Both the position numbers and the translations under genes were made by a program. Of a stretch of DNA of 64,000 bases, positions 30,201-38,064 are shown in pieces; the stretch's first letter is position 1, and each line of letters starts with the position of its first letter. This DNA comes from Nemorincola caseinilytica (GTDB taxonomy: Bacteria > Bacteroidota > Bacteroidia > Chitinophagales > Chitinophagaceae): positions 1 to 64,000 of the forward strand of contig NZ_BAABFA010000011.1 in NCBI RefSeq assembly GCF_039540515.1, in the 5' to 3' direction. Below the pieces are notes generated by a model. That model saw only the letters and a program-made list of their open reading frames with translations, was not told the DNA's origin and did not search any database.

Positions 30201-30669
30201 CTGGCTGAGCCCCAAGGCAGGCCCGAAATCGCTGCAGGGAGCAGGCCCCGAATATGGGTTCCAGATGCTGGCCACATCGCTGCGCGGGTACAAGCAATAT
30301 GCGCGTGTAGGCAACAACTTCTCTGTACTGTCCAATGAGCTGCGCCTGCCATTAGTGACCACCTTTGTGAAGCGCCCGGTACGGTCGGCCATATTGAAGA
30401 ACCTTCAGGCCGTAGGCTTTGTGGATGTGGGCTATGGATGGACCGGCTTCCTGCCAAAGGATAAGGATTATGAATACAGGCTTCCTTTGATGCCTACCAG
30501 TAAGACACCCATAAAGATGACCCTTGTAGAGACCAACAATGTAGCTGCGGGATATGGTATAGGTATGCGTACATTGCTCTTCGGCTATTTCCTGCGGGTA
30601 GACTGTGCGTGGGATGTAGAAGAAGGCAAAATACCCATGTGGCACTTTGCCCTGGGTACCGATTTCTGA
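27280..30669 (+). CDS. Secreted TolB-like propeller protein with C-terminal outer-membrane barrel
   Basis: A 1129-residue protein in four parts. A signal peptide (1-29, RAAA-QSN) is followed by a peptidase-MA-like domain (about 40-280: FFDTKHFRIYHYD, then LPAWVSDGYIAYL), in which the expected HExxH is replaced by VVMQRML, so catalysis is unlikely. A TolB-like beta-propeller follows (about 310-600: RVSPDGTNVAFV, AWSKTGSRLAVLY, SPEYNGILFVSNRP). Then comes a Pro/Lys-rich linker with Ala/Thr (about 620-700). The last part, from about 724, is a beta-barrel of the D15/BamA-like surface antigen type, ending HFALGTDF with a terminal Phe for BAM recognition. It is probably an outer-membrane protein with periplasmic domains. 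A hairpin lies in the leader at 27216-27244. Confidence 0.85.
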   Translation: MTIRKLLRGRLLPLLAAICVCGMTERAAAQSNIEIFGQNRVQERKFSWKFFDTKHFRIYHYDKMGVQLGRYVAEEAEYDMGVVERRLGSQFPQRFNIILYNDYDDYRQTNIGLKDQSPTTGNMRAGSLKIVDDKLVLYFTGEHSDLRRQIRSGMSLVVMQRMLFGENVKKKVKNSLTMNLPAWVSDGYIAYLVDGWDQKSNSMWKGVLEANPGKGFYELAEDHPELAGKAFWKFIANQYGPGKVKTLLYDIQSTGNLNKATKERRNLNMKVTKAYDSCINYYKVVYRSDELHQERPDSTSGILTLKVPKDKSVLRNIRVSPDGTNVAFVMWKNGQYKVMLQKSGSDEGDATVLVEGGQKDFADQVDPNYPMLAWSKTGSRLAVLYMRKDVPQLRVYNNTKGRVENYVIPKKRFDRLLSMSFAGDDGTLLFSAIKKSQTDLYQFTIKGSKMVNITDDVWDDLSPEYVISPEYNGILFVSNRPRPNLKVQQQVNELPVGPLNMFFYDPRKGGEMVQCTYLQKGFVSQPIQYGDDAFAYLHDSNGVNNRYVVIHKHKDDGSDSLFVRPVTNYATSILNHQYSYLTGNVADVVLQGKKYVAYFHERKMPTNDSNVKVLRPTILSEDRTEPAAPAAMGDTTAAATPAGAWQDDAPEPPKPEIKGGNAFQSEFSDNEDQPRPKPRQRNKAAIASEENEVDNGIVAADSSVLTVMTDSAYLKMKPAPYRGCFKPDYLSVKLDNSILFNQYQSTDANGGRFANPTLGALSMINLNELFENHRITGGFQLPLQSPYSAYFVQYQNFTNRWDWGFFVFRRQQKESLGVGYTDQAGNVLFVKEQLFKSTSDMAQFDLSYPIDRLKSVRFHTGVRHDKMVQKITDTLSLIIDPISNNGPVSSFNRLEFVFDNTISPTMNILYGTRYKVYAEYMSDLRNTGNYCYNIGLDVRNYQRLHKHFILATRLAYAHSDGTKKVQYLVGGVDNWLSPKAGPKSLQGAGPEYGFQMLATSLRGYKQYARVGNNFSVLSNELRLPLVTTFVKRPVRSAILKNLQAVGFVDVGYGWTGFLPKDKDYEYRLPLMPTSKTPIKMTLVETNNVAAGYGIGMRTLLFGYFLRVDCAWDVEEGKIPMWHFALGTDF

Positions 30670-30729
30670 TGATGTACCTGCAGGCTGCTTTCTTTTTGTT
30701 ACTTTACACCCCTTTCGCGATACTGCTGC

Positions 30730-32001
30730 ATGCGCGCTTTGCTGAGAACCGACATAGTTGTGGCCAGGCTGCTGGTAATGTGCATCTTTCTGCCAGACAG
30801 GCTGCAGGTGCTGGCATCGGTAGGCGCCTGTGTATACTTCGTGTTCCGTACGCTGGGAAGAAAGGAATGGCCGCCTAGGCAAAACTTCATAGCGGCCCTT
30901 GCGCTGGGTAGCAGTTTCCTGCTGTATATAGGTGCGGCTCTTATAACGCCCGCCTCGCACAGGCGAGAGGCTTTTTCGCTGTGCGAGCGTATGCTGTCCT
31001 TCCTGCTCATGCCGTTCGTGTTCGCCATTATGTCGCAGTACTTCAGGCAGCTCATAGCAGGGCAGCTGCGGTACTTCGTATATGGCTGCATCATAGTGAG
31101 CGCTATGGGCATAGCCGATTTTTTCTACCATCATTTCATAGTGAATGGTGGTAAAGTGCCTATGTCGCATGTAGAGCTCCGCAACATCTTTGAGAACTTC
31201 ACCGGCATACACCCTACATATATGGGTGTATATCTTGGTTTTGCCATATGCATCACGGGCATCATGTGGGAGCCTGCTTCTAAAAGGCAGGCCATGCTGA
31301 AGAACGTGACCATATATACCCTGCTGCTGTTCCTGCTGTCGCTGTTCGCCAAGTCGCCTATCATAGCGCTGGGTATCATAGCCATACATTTCCTGTACGA
31401 GCGGCGGGGACAGTTGCGGCGTTTTGCAGTGCCGGGCGCGGTGCTGGCGGGTGTGGTAGGGGCGGCATGTGCCTTTATCCCCTTTGTACGGCAGCGTGCC
31501 GGCGAAATGCTGGGCCTGTTCGGTGAAAATACGGAGGACGACCTGATACAGAACTCGGTACACATGCGCCGCCTGATATGGAATACCGATGTGACCTTGC
31601 TGAAGCATTACTGGCTTACGGGCATAGGGCCGGGCAGGTTGCTTGAAGCCCTGCATCTGCGGTACTTTTTCCATTCGCTGTACAGTGGCTACTGGGTGGG
31701 TTACTTCGATCCGCACAACCAGTACCTCTCTCACTGGCTCTCTTTTGGTATACCGGGTATATTGGTTCTGGTCATCACCCTTATCATACACCTGCGCAGG
31801 GCAGTGGCCGCGGGCAACAGGCTGTATCTATACCTGCTGTTCATCATCGTCATCACCTTCTTCACCGAGACCATGCTTGCCCGCCAACAAGGGGTATTGT
31901 TCTACTCCATCTTCACGGCATTGTTCTTCTTTTTGTATAGCCCCTCGCCGGCTCTGCCTACCGGCAGGCAGGCTCCCCCGAGGAGAGGAGGTAAGTTTTG
32001 A
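30730..32001 (+). CDS. O-antigen ligase-like (Wzy_C) membrane protein
   Basis: A 423-residue integral membrane protein with about ten hydrophobic helices and a large periplasmic loop (about residues 230-310, FGENTEDDLIQNSVHMRRLIW..., then LTGIGPGRLLEALHLRYFF and DPHNQYLSHWLSFG). This loop-plus-helix layout with the H-N-x-Y-L motif is that of the O-antigen ligase / polymerase superfamily (WaaL, Wzy, bacterial exopolysaccharide polymerases). It acts at the outer face of the inner membrane, joining or polymerising undecaprenyl-linked glycan. The last 16 residues (ALPTGRQAPPRRGGKF) come from a palindromic repeat and look like a late addition. No start codon exists upstream in frame; a stop at 30670 fixes it. 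Confidence 0.82.
   Translation: MRALLRTDIVVARLLVMCIFLPDRLQVLASVGACVYFVFRTLGRKEWPPRQNFIAALALGSSFLLYIGAALITPASHRREAFSLCERMLSFLLMPFVFAIMSQYFRQLIAGQLRYFVYGCIIVSAMGIADFFYHHFIVNGGKVPMSHVELRNIFENFTGIHPTYMGVYLGFAICITGIMWEPASKRQAMLKNVTIYTLLLFLLSLFAKSPIIALGIIAIHFLYERRGQLRRFAVPGAVLAGVVGAACAFIPFVRQRAGEMLGLFGENTEDDLIQNSVHMRRLIWNTDVTLLKHYWLTGIGPGRLLEALHLRYFFHSLYSGYWVGYFDPHNQYLSHWLSFGIPGILVLVITLIIHLRRAVAAGNRLYLYLLFIIVITFFTETMLARQQGVLFYSIFTALFFFLYSPSPALPTGRQAPPRRGGKF
31943..31983. repeat. REP-like palindromic element at the end of the O-antigen ligase gene
   Basis: Inner arms CTGCCT (31954-31959) and AGGCAG (31966-31971) around ACCGGC, with outer arms CCTCG (31943-31947) and CGAGG (31979-31983). It is read in frame as the gene's basic/Pro-rich tail. 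Elements with the CTGCCTaccggcAGGCAG core are, from memory, scattered in many Bacteroidota genomes. Confidence 0.55.
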
Positions 32002-32017
32002 AGGTGTTCTTCTATCA

Positions 32018-33133
32018 TCAATATATTCGGTAGTATTTGCCGGGCAAGGCTTTTATTACGCCTTGCAGTTCCAGTTGCAGCAGCGTACCGGCCAGCATGG
32101 CGGTAGGCATGCCTGTGTGGTAGGATAGCTCATCTACATGGGCATTTTCGCGGGCCTGCAGCAGGTCTACTATCTTCTGCTCTTCGGGGGTCAGGTGCAG
32201 AAACAGTTGCGGCTGCACAGCGCGCGCCTTCATTTGCCCGTCCCAGTTCATGAGCTGCAGCAGGTCTTCGGTATTGGTGATCATGGCGGCCATATTGGAG
32301 CGAATGAGTGCATTGCAACCCGCACTGCGGCTATCGGTGACACGGCCCGGGAAGGCCGCCACCTCGCGGTTGTAACCTGCTGCCAGCGAGGCTGTGATGA
32401 GCGCCCCGCCCGATGCATGACTCTCTACTATGACCGTTACATCGCACATGCCGGCCACTATGCGGTTGCGCATGGGAAAGTTGCCCCTGTCCAGCGCAGT
32501 GCCGGAGGGGAACTCGGATAGTATGCCGCCGTTCTCCATCATCTGCGCGGCCAGGTTCTTGTTCGATGGCGGATATATCGTATCTACCCCATGGCCCAGT
32601 ACGCCTATGGTGGGTATACCCGCCTGCACACATTTCTTGTGCGCTATGGCATCTATGCCCAGTGCCAGGCCACTTACTACCAGCAGGTCATCGAGCTGGC
32701 GCAGGCCGTCTACCAGTTCTTCGCACAGCTTCTGGCCATAATCGGTGTTCTTGCGGGTGCCTACTATGGCCACGGTCTTCTTTGCCTCGGGCCTTGCAGT
32801 GCCCTTGCAAAAAAGCAGCAGGGGTGCGTCGGCACAGGCGGCCAGGCGGGTGGGGTAGCCTTCGGCCTCTATGCTGTATACTTTTACATTGTTCTTCAGG
32901 ATGAAGTCCAGCTCGGCCCCGGCCTTTTGCAATATGTCCGGCTCGCGAAAGGCTTTGGCCCTGGCATCAGATACACCGTCTATGGTGGTCAGTTCTTTCA
33001 GCGGGGCAGAGAAAACGGCTTTGGCACTTCCGAAGCGTGCCAGCAGCGCCCTGCCGGTCCTTACGCCTACGCCGGGTATGAAGCTAAGGGCAAGCAGGTA
33101 GAAAAGTTCTTCATTCTCAGTGGCAGGGTGCAT
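32018..33133 (-). CDS. dprA: DNA processing protein DprA
   Basis: A 371-residue protein that loads RecA on incoming single-stranded DNA during transformation. Seen: N-terminal helix-hairpin-helix region (about 10-70, SFIPGVGVRTGRALLARFG); the Rossmann-like DprA core with AIVGTRKNTDYG, SGLALGIDAIAHK, GHGVDTIYPPSNK, LSEFPSGT, FPMRNRIVAG, VIVESHASGGALITA and GRVTDSRSAGCN; and the C-terminal winged-helix (about 305-371, VDLLQARENAHVDELSYHTG). All elements of the full-length form are present, so natural competence is plausible. The gene converges on the O-antigen ligase-like gene with a 16-base gap. Confidence 0.96.
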   Translation of the reverse strand: MHPATENEELFYLLALSFIPGVGVRTGRALLARFGSAKAVFSAPLKELTTIDGVSDARAKAFREPDILQKAGAELDFILKNNVKVYSIEAEGYPTRLAACADAPLLLFCKGTARPEAKKTVAIVGTRKNTDYGQKLCEELVDGLRQLDDLLVVSGLALGIDAIAHKKCVQAGIPTIGVLGHGVDTIYPPSNKNLAAQMMENGGILSEFPSGTALDRGNFPMRNRIVAGMCDVTVIVESHASGGALITASLAAGYNREVAAFPGRVTDSRSAGCNALIRSNMAAMITNTEDLLQLMNWDGQMKARAVQPQLFLHLTPEEQKIVDLLQARENAHVDELSYHTGMPTAMLAGTLLQLELQGVIKALPGKYYRIY

Positions 33134-33140
33134 GTATCAT

Positions 33141-33173
33141 TCTGGTCTATATCGCCCGATACTATTATCTTTG
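33141..33173 (+). promoter_or_regulatory. Candidate promoter for the DUF6438 gene
   Basis: TCTG at 33141-33144 (one mismatch to TTTG), a 21-base spacer, then a perfect TATCTTTG at 33166-33173, 20 bases before the ATG at 33194. Confidence 0.45.
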
Positions 33174-33193
33174 GCACGCGTAAATTAAATAAA

Positions 33194-33694
33194 ATGAAGA
33201 AACTCACCCTGCTTATTTTGATGCTTGCTGCCGTGGCAGGAGTACATGCGAAGACCGTTAAAAAGAAGAAAAAACAGGCCACATCGAAAGAGATAGTATC
33301 GGTGAGCATACACCGTACCGTATGCTTTGGCAAGTGCCCCGACTATATAGTAGAGATAAACAAAGATGGTACGGCCACCTATACGGGCAGGATGTTCGTG
33401 CAGGATACAGGCATCTTCAAAAAGAACATAGGCAAGCAGAAGGCAGGCGAGATAATAACCCTCTTCAAGACCTACAGGGTAGATACCTGCAGCGAAATGT
33501 ACGAGAACCGCATACCCGACCTGCCGGGCCTGAACATGGTCATCAACTACAAGAAAGGCAAGAAGCAGATATATAACTGCAAATGGGGCCCTGCCTTCCT
33601 GGAAGAGATAGCTACCGCTATGGAAGAGGCAGGCAAAATGCCCGATGAGAGCAAAACGGGCTGGAAGAAAACAGGCATGCCCAAGAAACCATAA
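33194..33694 (+). CDS. Secreted DUF6438 protein
   Basis: A 166-residue protein starting at the ATG at 33194, in line with a promoter-like box 20 bases upstream. A signal peptide (1-19, AGVHA-KTV) is followed by a Lys-rich stretch and the DUF6438 core: VSIHRTVCFGKCPDYIVEI, DGTATYTGRMFV, KKNIGKQKAGEIITLF. The paired cysteines C-F-G-K-C are the family hallmark. The C-terminus is Lys/Pro-rich (KTGWKKTGMPKKP). Probably periplasmic or lipoprotein-like; the biochemical role of the family is unknown. Confidence 0.85.
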   Translation: MKKLTLLILMLAAVAGVHAKTVKKKKKQATSKEIVSVSIHRTVCFGKCPDYIVEINKDGTATYTGRMFVQDTGIFKKNIGKQKAGEIITLFKTYRVDTCSEMYENRIPDLPGLNMVINYKKGKKQIYNCKWGPAFLEEIATAMEEAGKMPDESKTGWKKTGMPKKP

Positions 33695-33720
33695 AGTATG
33701 CCGGGAGCACCCGGAAAGAG

Positions 33721-33764
33721 AAGAGGCTGTTCTGCCTACCACATGGTAGCCGGAACAGCCTCTT
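33721..33764. terminator. Two-way terminator between convergent genes
   Basis: Perfect 12-base arms AAGAGGCTGTTC (33721-33732) and the complement (33753-33764). The loop itself contains a CTACC/GGTAG stem. It lies between the DUF6438 gene (+) and the ferredoxin gene (-). Confidence 0.75.
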
Positions 33765-33785
33765 GAATATTGCAGAGTGCCTGTC

Positions 33786-34133
33786 TTAAAGGTGCATCTT
33801 ATCTTTTTTTGCCAGCAGCTCATCTACTGTTTCGCGGTACATCTCGTCGGGTACACAGCAGTCTACGGGGCAAACGGCGGCGCACTGGGGCTCTTCGTGG
33901 AAGCCTTGGCACTCGGTACACTTATTGGCAGTGATGTAGTAGGTATCTACGGCAAGGGGCTCGTGGCGGGTGTTGGCATCGGTAGTAGAGCCGTCCATAA
34001 GAACGAAAGCGCCTTTTACCGAGGTGCCATCGGCAATGGCCCACTCCACGCCACCTTCATAGATAGCATTATTAGGACATTCGGGTTCGCAGGCCCCGCA
34101 GTTGATGCATTCGTCGGTTATCTTTATAGCCAT
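33786..34133 (-). CDS. Ferredoxin with two [4Fe-4S] clusters
   Basis: A 115-residue dicluster ferredoxin. The first motif is C9-X2-C12-X2-C15-X3-C19-P; the second is C72-X2-C75-X8-C84-X3-C88-P with extra C92 and C93. The insert between the motifs and the X8 spacing are those of the Alv/YfhL-type ferredoxins common in Bacteroidota. It passes low-potential electrons in the cytoplasm; the partner is unknown. It is divergent from an acyl-CoA reductase gene across 191 bases that contain a perfect dyad. I recall these two genes as frequent neighbours in this phylum, which suggests a shared pathway. Confidence 0.93.
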   Translation of the reverse strand: MAIKITDECINCGACEPECPNNAIYEGGVEWAIADGTSVKGAFVLMDGSTTDANTRHEPLAVDTYYITANKCTECQGFHEEPQCAAVCPVDCCVPDEMYRETVDELLAKKDKMHL

Positions 34134-34153
34134 ATCAGGTCGTGATCAGTTAA

Positions 34154-34193
34154 CGTATTTGGCTGCTAAGTTACAACTTCACTGCCAAATACG
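34154..34193. promoter_or_regulatory. Perfect dyad in the ferredoxin / acyl-CoA reductase intergenic region
   Basis: CGTATTTGGC at 34154-34163 and its exact complement at 34184-34193, with a 20-base spacer (30 bases centre to centre, about three helical turns). It begins 21 bases upstream of the ferredoxin ATG. A dimeric or tetrameric regulator binding both halves would control the divergent pair. No T-tract follows, which argues against a terminator. Confidence 0.5.
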
Positions 34194-34324
34194 ATAGAAG
34201 ACCATGCATAGTAAATAGTAATAACTGCATAATGCGGGCGAAGACCGCTGCCATATGCGTCACCCCAACAGGGACATATTTGCAGAAAAGATCGCAACTT
34301 CGCACTCTGAAACTTATACATAGA

Positions 34325-35326
34325 ATGGAACAAGTGCTGACACTGCAAAGACGCATAGAACTGATGGAGGATATGGGGCGATATATGCTGAGCGATGAGC
34401 CCGCCTGGCAGGAGGCCATGCAAATGGCCGGCCACAGGAACGCATGGTTCACCGCAGAGCATATAGCCCATGCAGTGGAAAGCATAGCCCGCCAATACCT
34501 GGCGCCCGGCAAGCTGCCCGCATGGGTAGGGCAGTACAAACTGCCCGCCGAGGCGTGCACTGTGGGTATAGTGATGGCGGGTAACATACCGCTGGTGGGG
34601 TTTCATGATATGCTGTGCGGCTTTATGAGCGGGCACAGGCTGATGCTGAAACTATCGACCAAGGACGAAGTGCTGATGCGCCACCTGCTGCACCGTATGG
34701 TGACACAGGAGTCCCTGGTAGCGGAGTGCATAACTGTGGCAGAAAGGCTGAACGGCTGCGATGCCTATATAGCCACAGGCAGCAATAATACGGCACGCTA
34801 CTTCGAACAGTATTTCGGGAAGTATCCGCATATCATAAGGCAGAACAGGACATCGGTGGCCATACTGGATGGCAGCGAAACGGATAAGGAACTGGTCGCG
34901 CTGGCCGATGATGTGTACCTGTACTATGGCCTGGGCTGCCGCAATGTGACACAGGTATGTGTGCCGCACGGCTACGACTTCGAGCGGCTGCTGCGCATCT
35001 TTGCCCGGTACGACCACTATGCCGACCTGAACAAATACAAGAACAATTATGACTACCACCTGGCCCTGTACCTGCTGAACAGGGTACCCTATATGAGCAC
35101 CCCGGCACTGCTGATGGTAGAGAACGAATTGCCGTTCTCTGCAGTGAGTGTGCTGCACTACAGGCACTATACCGATAGGGAACAACTGGTGCAGGAGCTG
35201 CAAGGCAGTACCGATATACAGGCCATAATAGGCCATGGCCTCATACCCTTTGGCAGTGCGCAGGTACCTACCCTCACCGACTATGCCGATGGGGTAGATA
35301 CTATGGCTTTTCTCTGTAGCTTATAG
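34325..35326 (+). CDS. LuxC-type acyl-CoA reductase
   Basis: A 333-residue protein from the ATG at 34325 (MEQVLTLQRRIELME); the open frame reaches 31 codons further back but that part looks non-coding. Motifs: GIVMAGNIPLVGFHDML (about 80-96), the NAD(P)H and acyl-binding region of the aldehyde-dehydrogenase-like fold; IATGSNNTARYFEQYF; and YYGLGCRNVTQV with the likely acyl-carrying Cys (about residue 205). It reduces an acyl-CoA to a fatty aldehyde. No luxD, luxE, luxA or luxB is nearby, so light production is not implied. It ends 2 bases from the M13 peptidase gene, on the opposite strand. Confidence 0.87.
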   Translation: MEQVLTLQRRIELMEDMGRYMLSDEPAWQEAMQMAGHRNAWFTAEHIAHAVESIARQYLAPGKLPAWVGQYKLPAEACTVGIVMAGNIPLVGFHDMLCGFMSGHRLMLKLSTKDEVLMRHLLHRMVTQESLVAECITVAERLNGCDAYIATGSNNTARYFEQYFGKYPHIIRQNRTSVAILDGSETDKELVALADDVYLYYGLGCRNVTQVCVPHGYDFERLLRIFARYDHYADLNKYKNNYDYHLALYLLNRVPYMSTPALLMVENELPFSAVSVLHYRHYTDREQLVQELQGSTDIQAIIGHGLIPFGSAQVPTLTDYADGVDTMAFLCSL

Positions 35327-35328
35327 GC

Positions 35329-37365
35329 TTACCACAAATGTACGCGCAGGCTGTCGGCAAGGTACATCTTGTCGCCGGGCTGTATGTTGAAGGCCTCGTA
35401 GAACTCAGGCACATTGGGGAAGGGGCCGTTCACCCTGTATTTGGCAGGCGAGTGTACATCGGTCAGCAGCTGGTTGGCCAGTACTTCGGGGCGCATCACC
35501 AGTTGCCAGCCCAAGGCATAGCCCAGGAAGTAGCGCTGCATCGGTGTATAGCCTGCTATCTTCTCTCCTTTCTTATATGCCTCTGTCTGCTTGAAGGCAT
35601 CCAGGCCTATAAGTATACCGCCAAGGTCGGCCAGGTTCTCGCCCAGTGTAGCGCGGCCATTGATGTGTATGGTATCTATGGGCACCATTTTGTTGAACTG
35701 CTGTACCAGCACATTGGCCCTCTTGTTGAACTCTGTAGTGTCGGTAGGTACCCACCATGCGCTCAGGTTGCCCTTCTCATCGAACTGGCGGCCTTCGTCG
35801 TCGAAGCCATGCGTTATCTCGTGGCCCACGGTAGATGCTGCCATGTAGCCGTATACAAGCGCATCGTCCAGCTCTTCGTCCTTGTAGCCCGGTACGGTCA
35901 TCATGGCCGCGGGCAGCACTATCTCGTTGTTCGATGGGTTGTAATATGCGTTGTAGGTCTGTGGCGTCATGTCCCACTCGGTGCGGTCCACGGGTTTGCC
36001 CAGCTTGTTCATGCTATAGTTATACCACCACTCGGCGCCGCGCATCACATTGGCAGCATATGGGCCGCGGTCTATCTTCAGCGATGAGAAGTCTTTCCAT
36101 TTGTCGGGGTAACCTACCTTTTTGGTCATCACCATCAGCTTGTGTATGGCTCTCTGCTTGGTGTCGGGGCTCATCCAGTCCAGCTTTTCCATGCGGGCCT
36201 TATAGGCATTGCGCACATTCTCTACTATCTGCTCGTAGCGGGCCTTGGCCTTCTCGCTGAAGTATTCCTTTACAAAGAGCTGGCCCAGCACCTCGCCTAT
36301 GAGGGTCTGCTCGGTCTCCAGCGCGCGCTTGGGGCGTGCCTGCTGCTCCTGCGCACCACGAATGAGCTTTTTGTAGAAATCGAAGTTGGCATCTACGAAG
36401 GGCTTGCTCAGGTAGTTGGCATACTCATTCACCAGGTGAAAGCTCATGTAGTCTTTCAGGGCTTCCATATCAGTAGTGGCCACTATCTTGTCCACGGCTT
36501 TGTAGAATTCAGGCTGGCCTACTATCACGCTGTCCACATGCTGCACGCCCAGCTTCTGCAGGTATACGGGCCAGTCTATGCCGGGTGTCAGTTTCTTCAG
36601 GTCTTTTATCGCATACTTATTGTAGTTCCTGTATGGATCGCGCAGGTCTTCCAGCTTGCGCGATGCCTTTGCCAGTTCGGTCTCTATACGCAGCACATTA
36701 GCGGCCTTCTTCTCGGCGGTCGCAGGGTCGCTGCCCATCAGGCCGAACATCTGTTTCAGGTAAGAGGGGTATTGCGCCAGTATCTTAGCCGCGCGCGGGT
36801 TGGTATTGAAGTAGTAGTCGCGGTTGGGCAGGCCCAGGCCGCCCTGCTCCATATAGTATGCCTGCGCATCGCTGTTCTTGGCATCTTGCGCCACATGCCC
36901 GCTGAAGAACACGCCCACACCGCGGGTATGCAGCAGCATGCTCTGGGCCAGAAGGTCCTCGCGCGTTTTTATACCTGCTATGGCCTCCAGTATGGGGCGC
37001 AGCGGGGCTATGCCTTGCTGCTCTATGTTCACGGTGTCCATAGCGCTGTACCAGAAGTCGCCTATGAGCTGCTCATTGCCGCTTTTAGCCGCTTTTTTCA
37101 CGGCATCGTTGTTTATGGCCAGCAGCTTTTCGCGCAGCTCTTTCTCTACCAGCTCGCCTATGCCGTACGTCACTTCGTCGGCAGGTATGGGGTTGTTCTT
37201 TATCCAGGTGCCATGGGCATATGCAAAGAAGTCGTCGCGGGGGCTTACCGTGGTATCGGTATGTGCGGCCAGCACATCTTCTTTCTTGTTATCCTGTTGG
37301 GCAGTGCCACTGCACGATGCCAATGCTGCCATACAGGCAAATGAGGCTATGAACCGGCTATTCAT
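35329..37365 (-). CDS. M13 family zinc metallopeptidase, lipoprotein
   Basis: A 678-residue neprilysin/PepO-like endopeptidase from the ATG at 37365; a lipobox LASC follows the hydrophobic N-terminus (residues 1-18), so it should be lipid-anchored. The zinc site is VGHEITHGFDDEGR (HExxH near residue 508) with the third ligand in ENLADLGG (near 573). The NAYYNPSNNEIVLPAA strand binds substrate backbone. The N-terminal alpha-helical cap starts PRDDFFAYAHGTWIKNN. It cleaves short peptides in the periplasm or at the surface. TATTTTTG on the minus strand at 37390-37397 is a possible -7 box. Confidence 0.94.
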   Translation of the reverse strand: MNSRFIASFACMAALASCSGTAQQDNKKEDVLAAHTDTTVSPRDDFFAYAHGTWIKNNPIPADEVTYGIGELVEKELREKLLAINNDAVKKAAKSGNEQLIGDFWYSAMDTVNIEQQGIAPLRPILEAIAGIKTREDLLAQSMLLHTRGVGVFFSGHVAQDAKNSDAQAYYMEQGGLGLPNRDYYFNTNPRAAKILAQYPSYLKQMFGLMGSDPATAEKKAANVLRIETELAKASRKLEDLRDPYRNYNKYAIKDLKKLTPGIDWPVYLQKLGVQHVDSVIVGQPEFYKAVDKIVATTDMEALKDYMSFHLVNEYANYLSKPFVDANFDFYKKLIRGAQEQQARPKRALETEQTLIGEVLGQLFVKEYFSEKAKARYEQIVENVRNAYKARMEKLDWMSPDTKQRAIHKLMVMTKKVGYPDKWKDFSSLKIDRGPYAANVMRGAEWWYNYSMNKLGKPVDRTEWDMTPQTYNAYYNPSNNEIVLPAAMMTVPGYKDEELDDALVYGYMAASTVGHEITHGFDDEGRQFDEKGNLSAWWVPTDTTEFNKRANVLVQQFNKMVPIDTIHINGRATLGENLADLGGILIGLDAFKQTEAYKKGEKIAGYTPMQRYFLGYALGWQLVMRPEVLANQLLTDVHSPAKYRVNGPFPNVPEFYEAFNIQPGDKMYLADSLRVHLW

Positions 37366-37428
37366 ATGGTATAAGTGAATTTTAAGGGACAAAAATAATT
37401 GAATTACAGGCGCAGAAAGGGTGATTTA

Positions 37429-38064
37429 TTATATCTCTATCTTTTCGCCGTAGTATTTGGCCTGTTTGTTCAGCAGCAGGTCCAGCATCATTTTCACGCG
37501 GGCCAGCTTTTCGCGCAGTGTCACTTCTACATACATATCGCCGTCCTCGGCATTGAAGGCCACGGCCTGTATGCGTTTGTGGCCGGCTATGTATAGTGCC
37601 CGCTGGTTGTGCCAGCGCTGCGATATGATGGTGAAACTGCTCTGCCCGAAGACATCGCGACAGCGCAGTATGCTATCCAGCGTGCGCAGGCCTGCATTGT
37701 CCATTATGATGCGGCTGGCTGGTACGCCGCGGGCTATGAGGTCCTGCTTCATCATCAGGGGCTCGTTGTAGTAAAGGGTACTATTGTCGCCGCTCACTAT
37801 TATGTAGTCTATCTTGCGGGCCATGTACAGGGCCACGGCAGCATCTATTCGGTTCTGGTAGTACAGGTTCACCTTGTTCCTGCCCTTGTCCTTGTATTTG
37901 GAGGTGCCCAGCAGCAGGCCCACCCTGTTGCGGGGTATCAGCTTCACGTCGTCGAACACGGAGGTGGCCGTAGCTTTTACCACGGCACGGTCTGCACCCC
38001 ATATCACTGCAGCGATGAGCAGAACTGCTGCAAGAAAGATATAACGTAGCCGGGTTTTGCGCAT
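37429..38064 (-). CDS. SanA/YdcF-like (DUF218) membrane protein
   Basis: A 211-residue protein with one N-terminal transmembrane helix (about 8-24) and a DUF218 domain: VGLLLGTSKY (about 49-58), IDYIIVSGDNSTLYYNEP, then ARGVPASRIIMDNAGLRTLDSILRC and SQRWHNQRALYIA. The usual SanA pattern G(D)N-x-x-x-Y-x-E is visible. In enterobacteria SanA affects vancomycin exclusion, and YdcF binds S-adenosylmethionine; the reaction of this family is not settled. Periplasmic orientation is inferred from the N-terminal helix. Confidence 0.85.
   Translation of the reverse strand: MRKTRLRYIFLAAVLLIAAVIWGADRAVVKATATSVFDDVKLIPRNRVGLLLGTSKYKDKGRNKVNLYYQNRIDAAVALYMARKIDYIIVSGDNSTLYYNEPLMMKQDLIARGVPASRIIMDNAGLRTLDSILRCRDVFGQSSFTIISQRWHNQRALYIAGHKRIQAVAFNAEDGDMYVEVTLREKLARVKMMLDLLLNKQAKYYGEKIEI

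Noticed and set aside
28537..30297. A 586-codon open frame on the minus strand opposite the TolB-like gene
   Set aside because: The plus-strand protein has clear domains and a signal peptide; the reverse frame is rich in His, Tyr, Gln and Val from codon shadows and shows no motif.
34325..35326. Bioluminescence (lux) locus
   Set aside because: Only a LuxC-type reductase is present; no luciferase, transferase or synthetase genes nearby.
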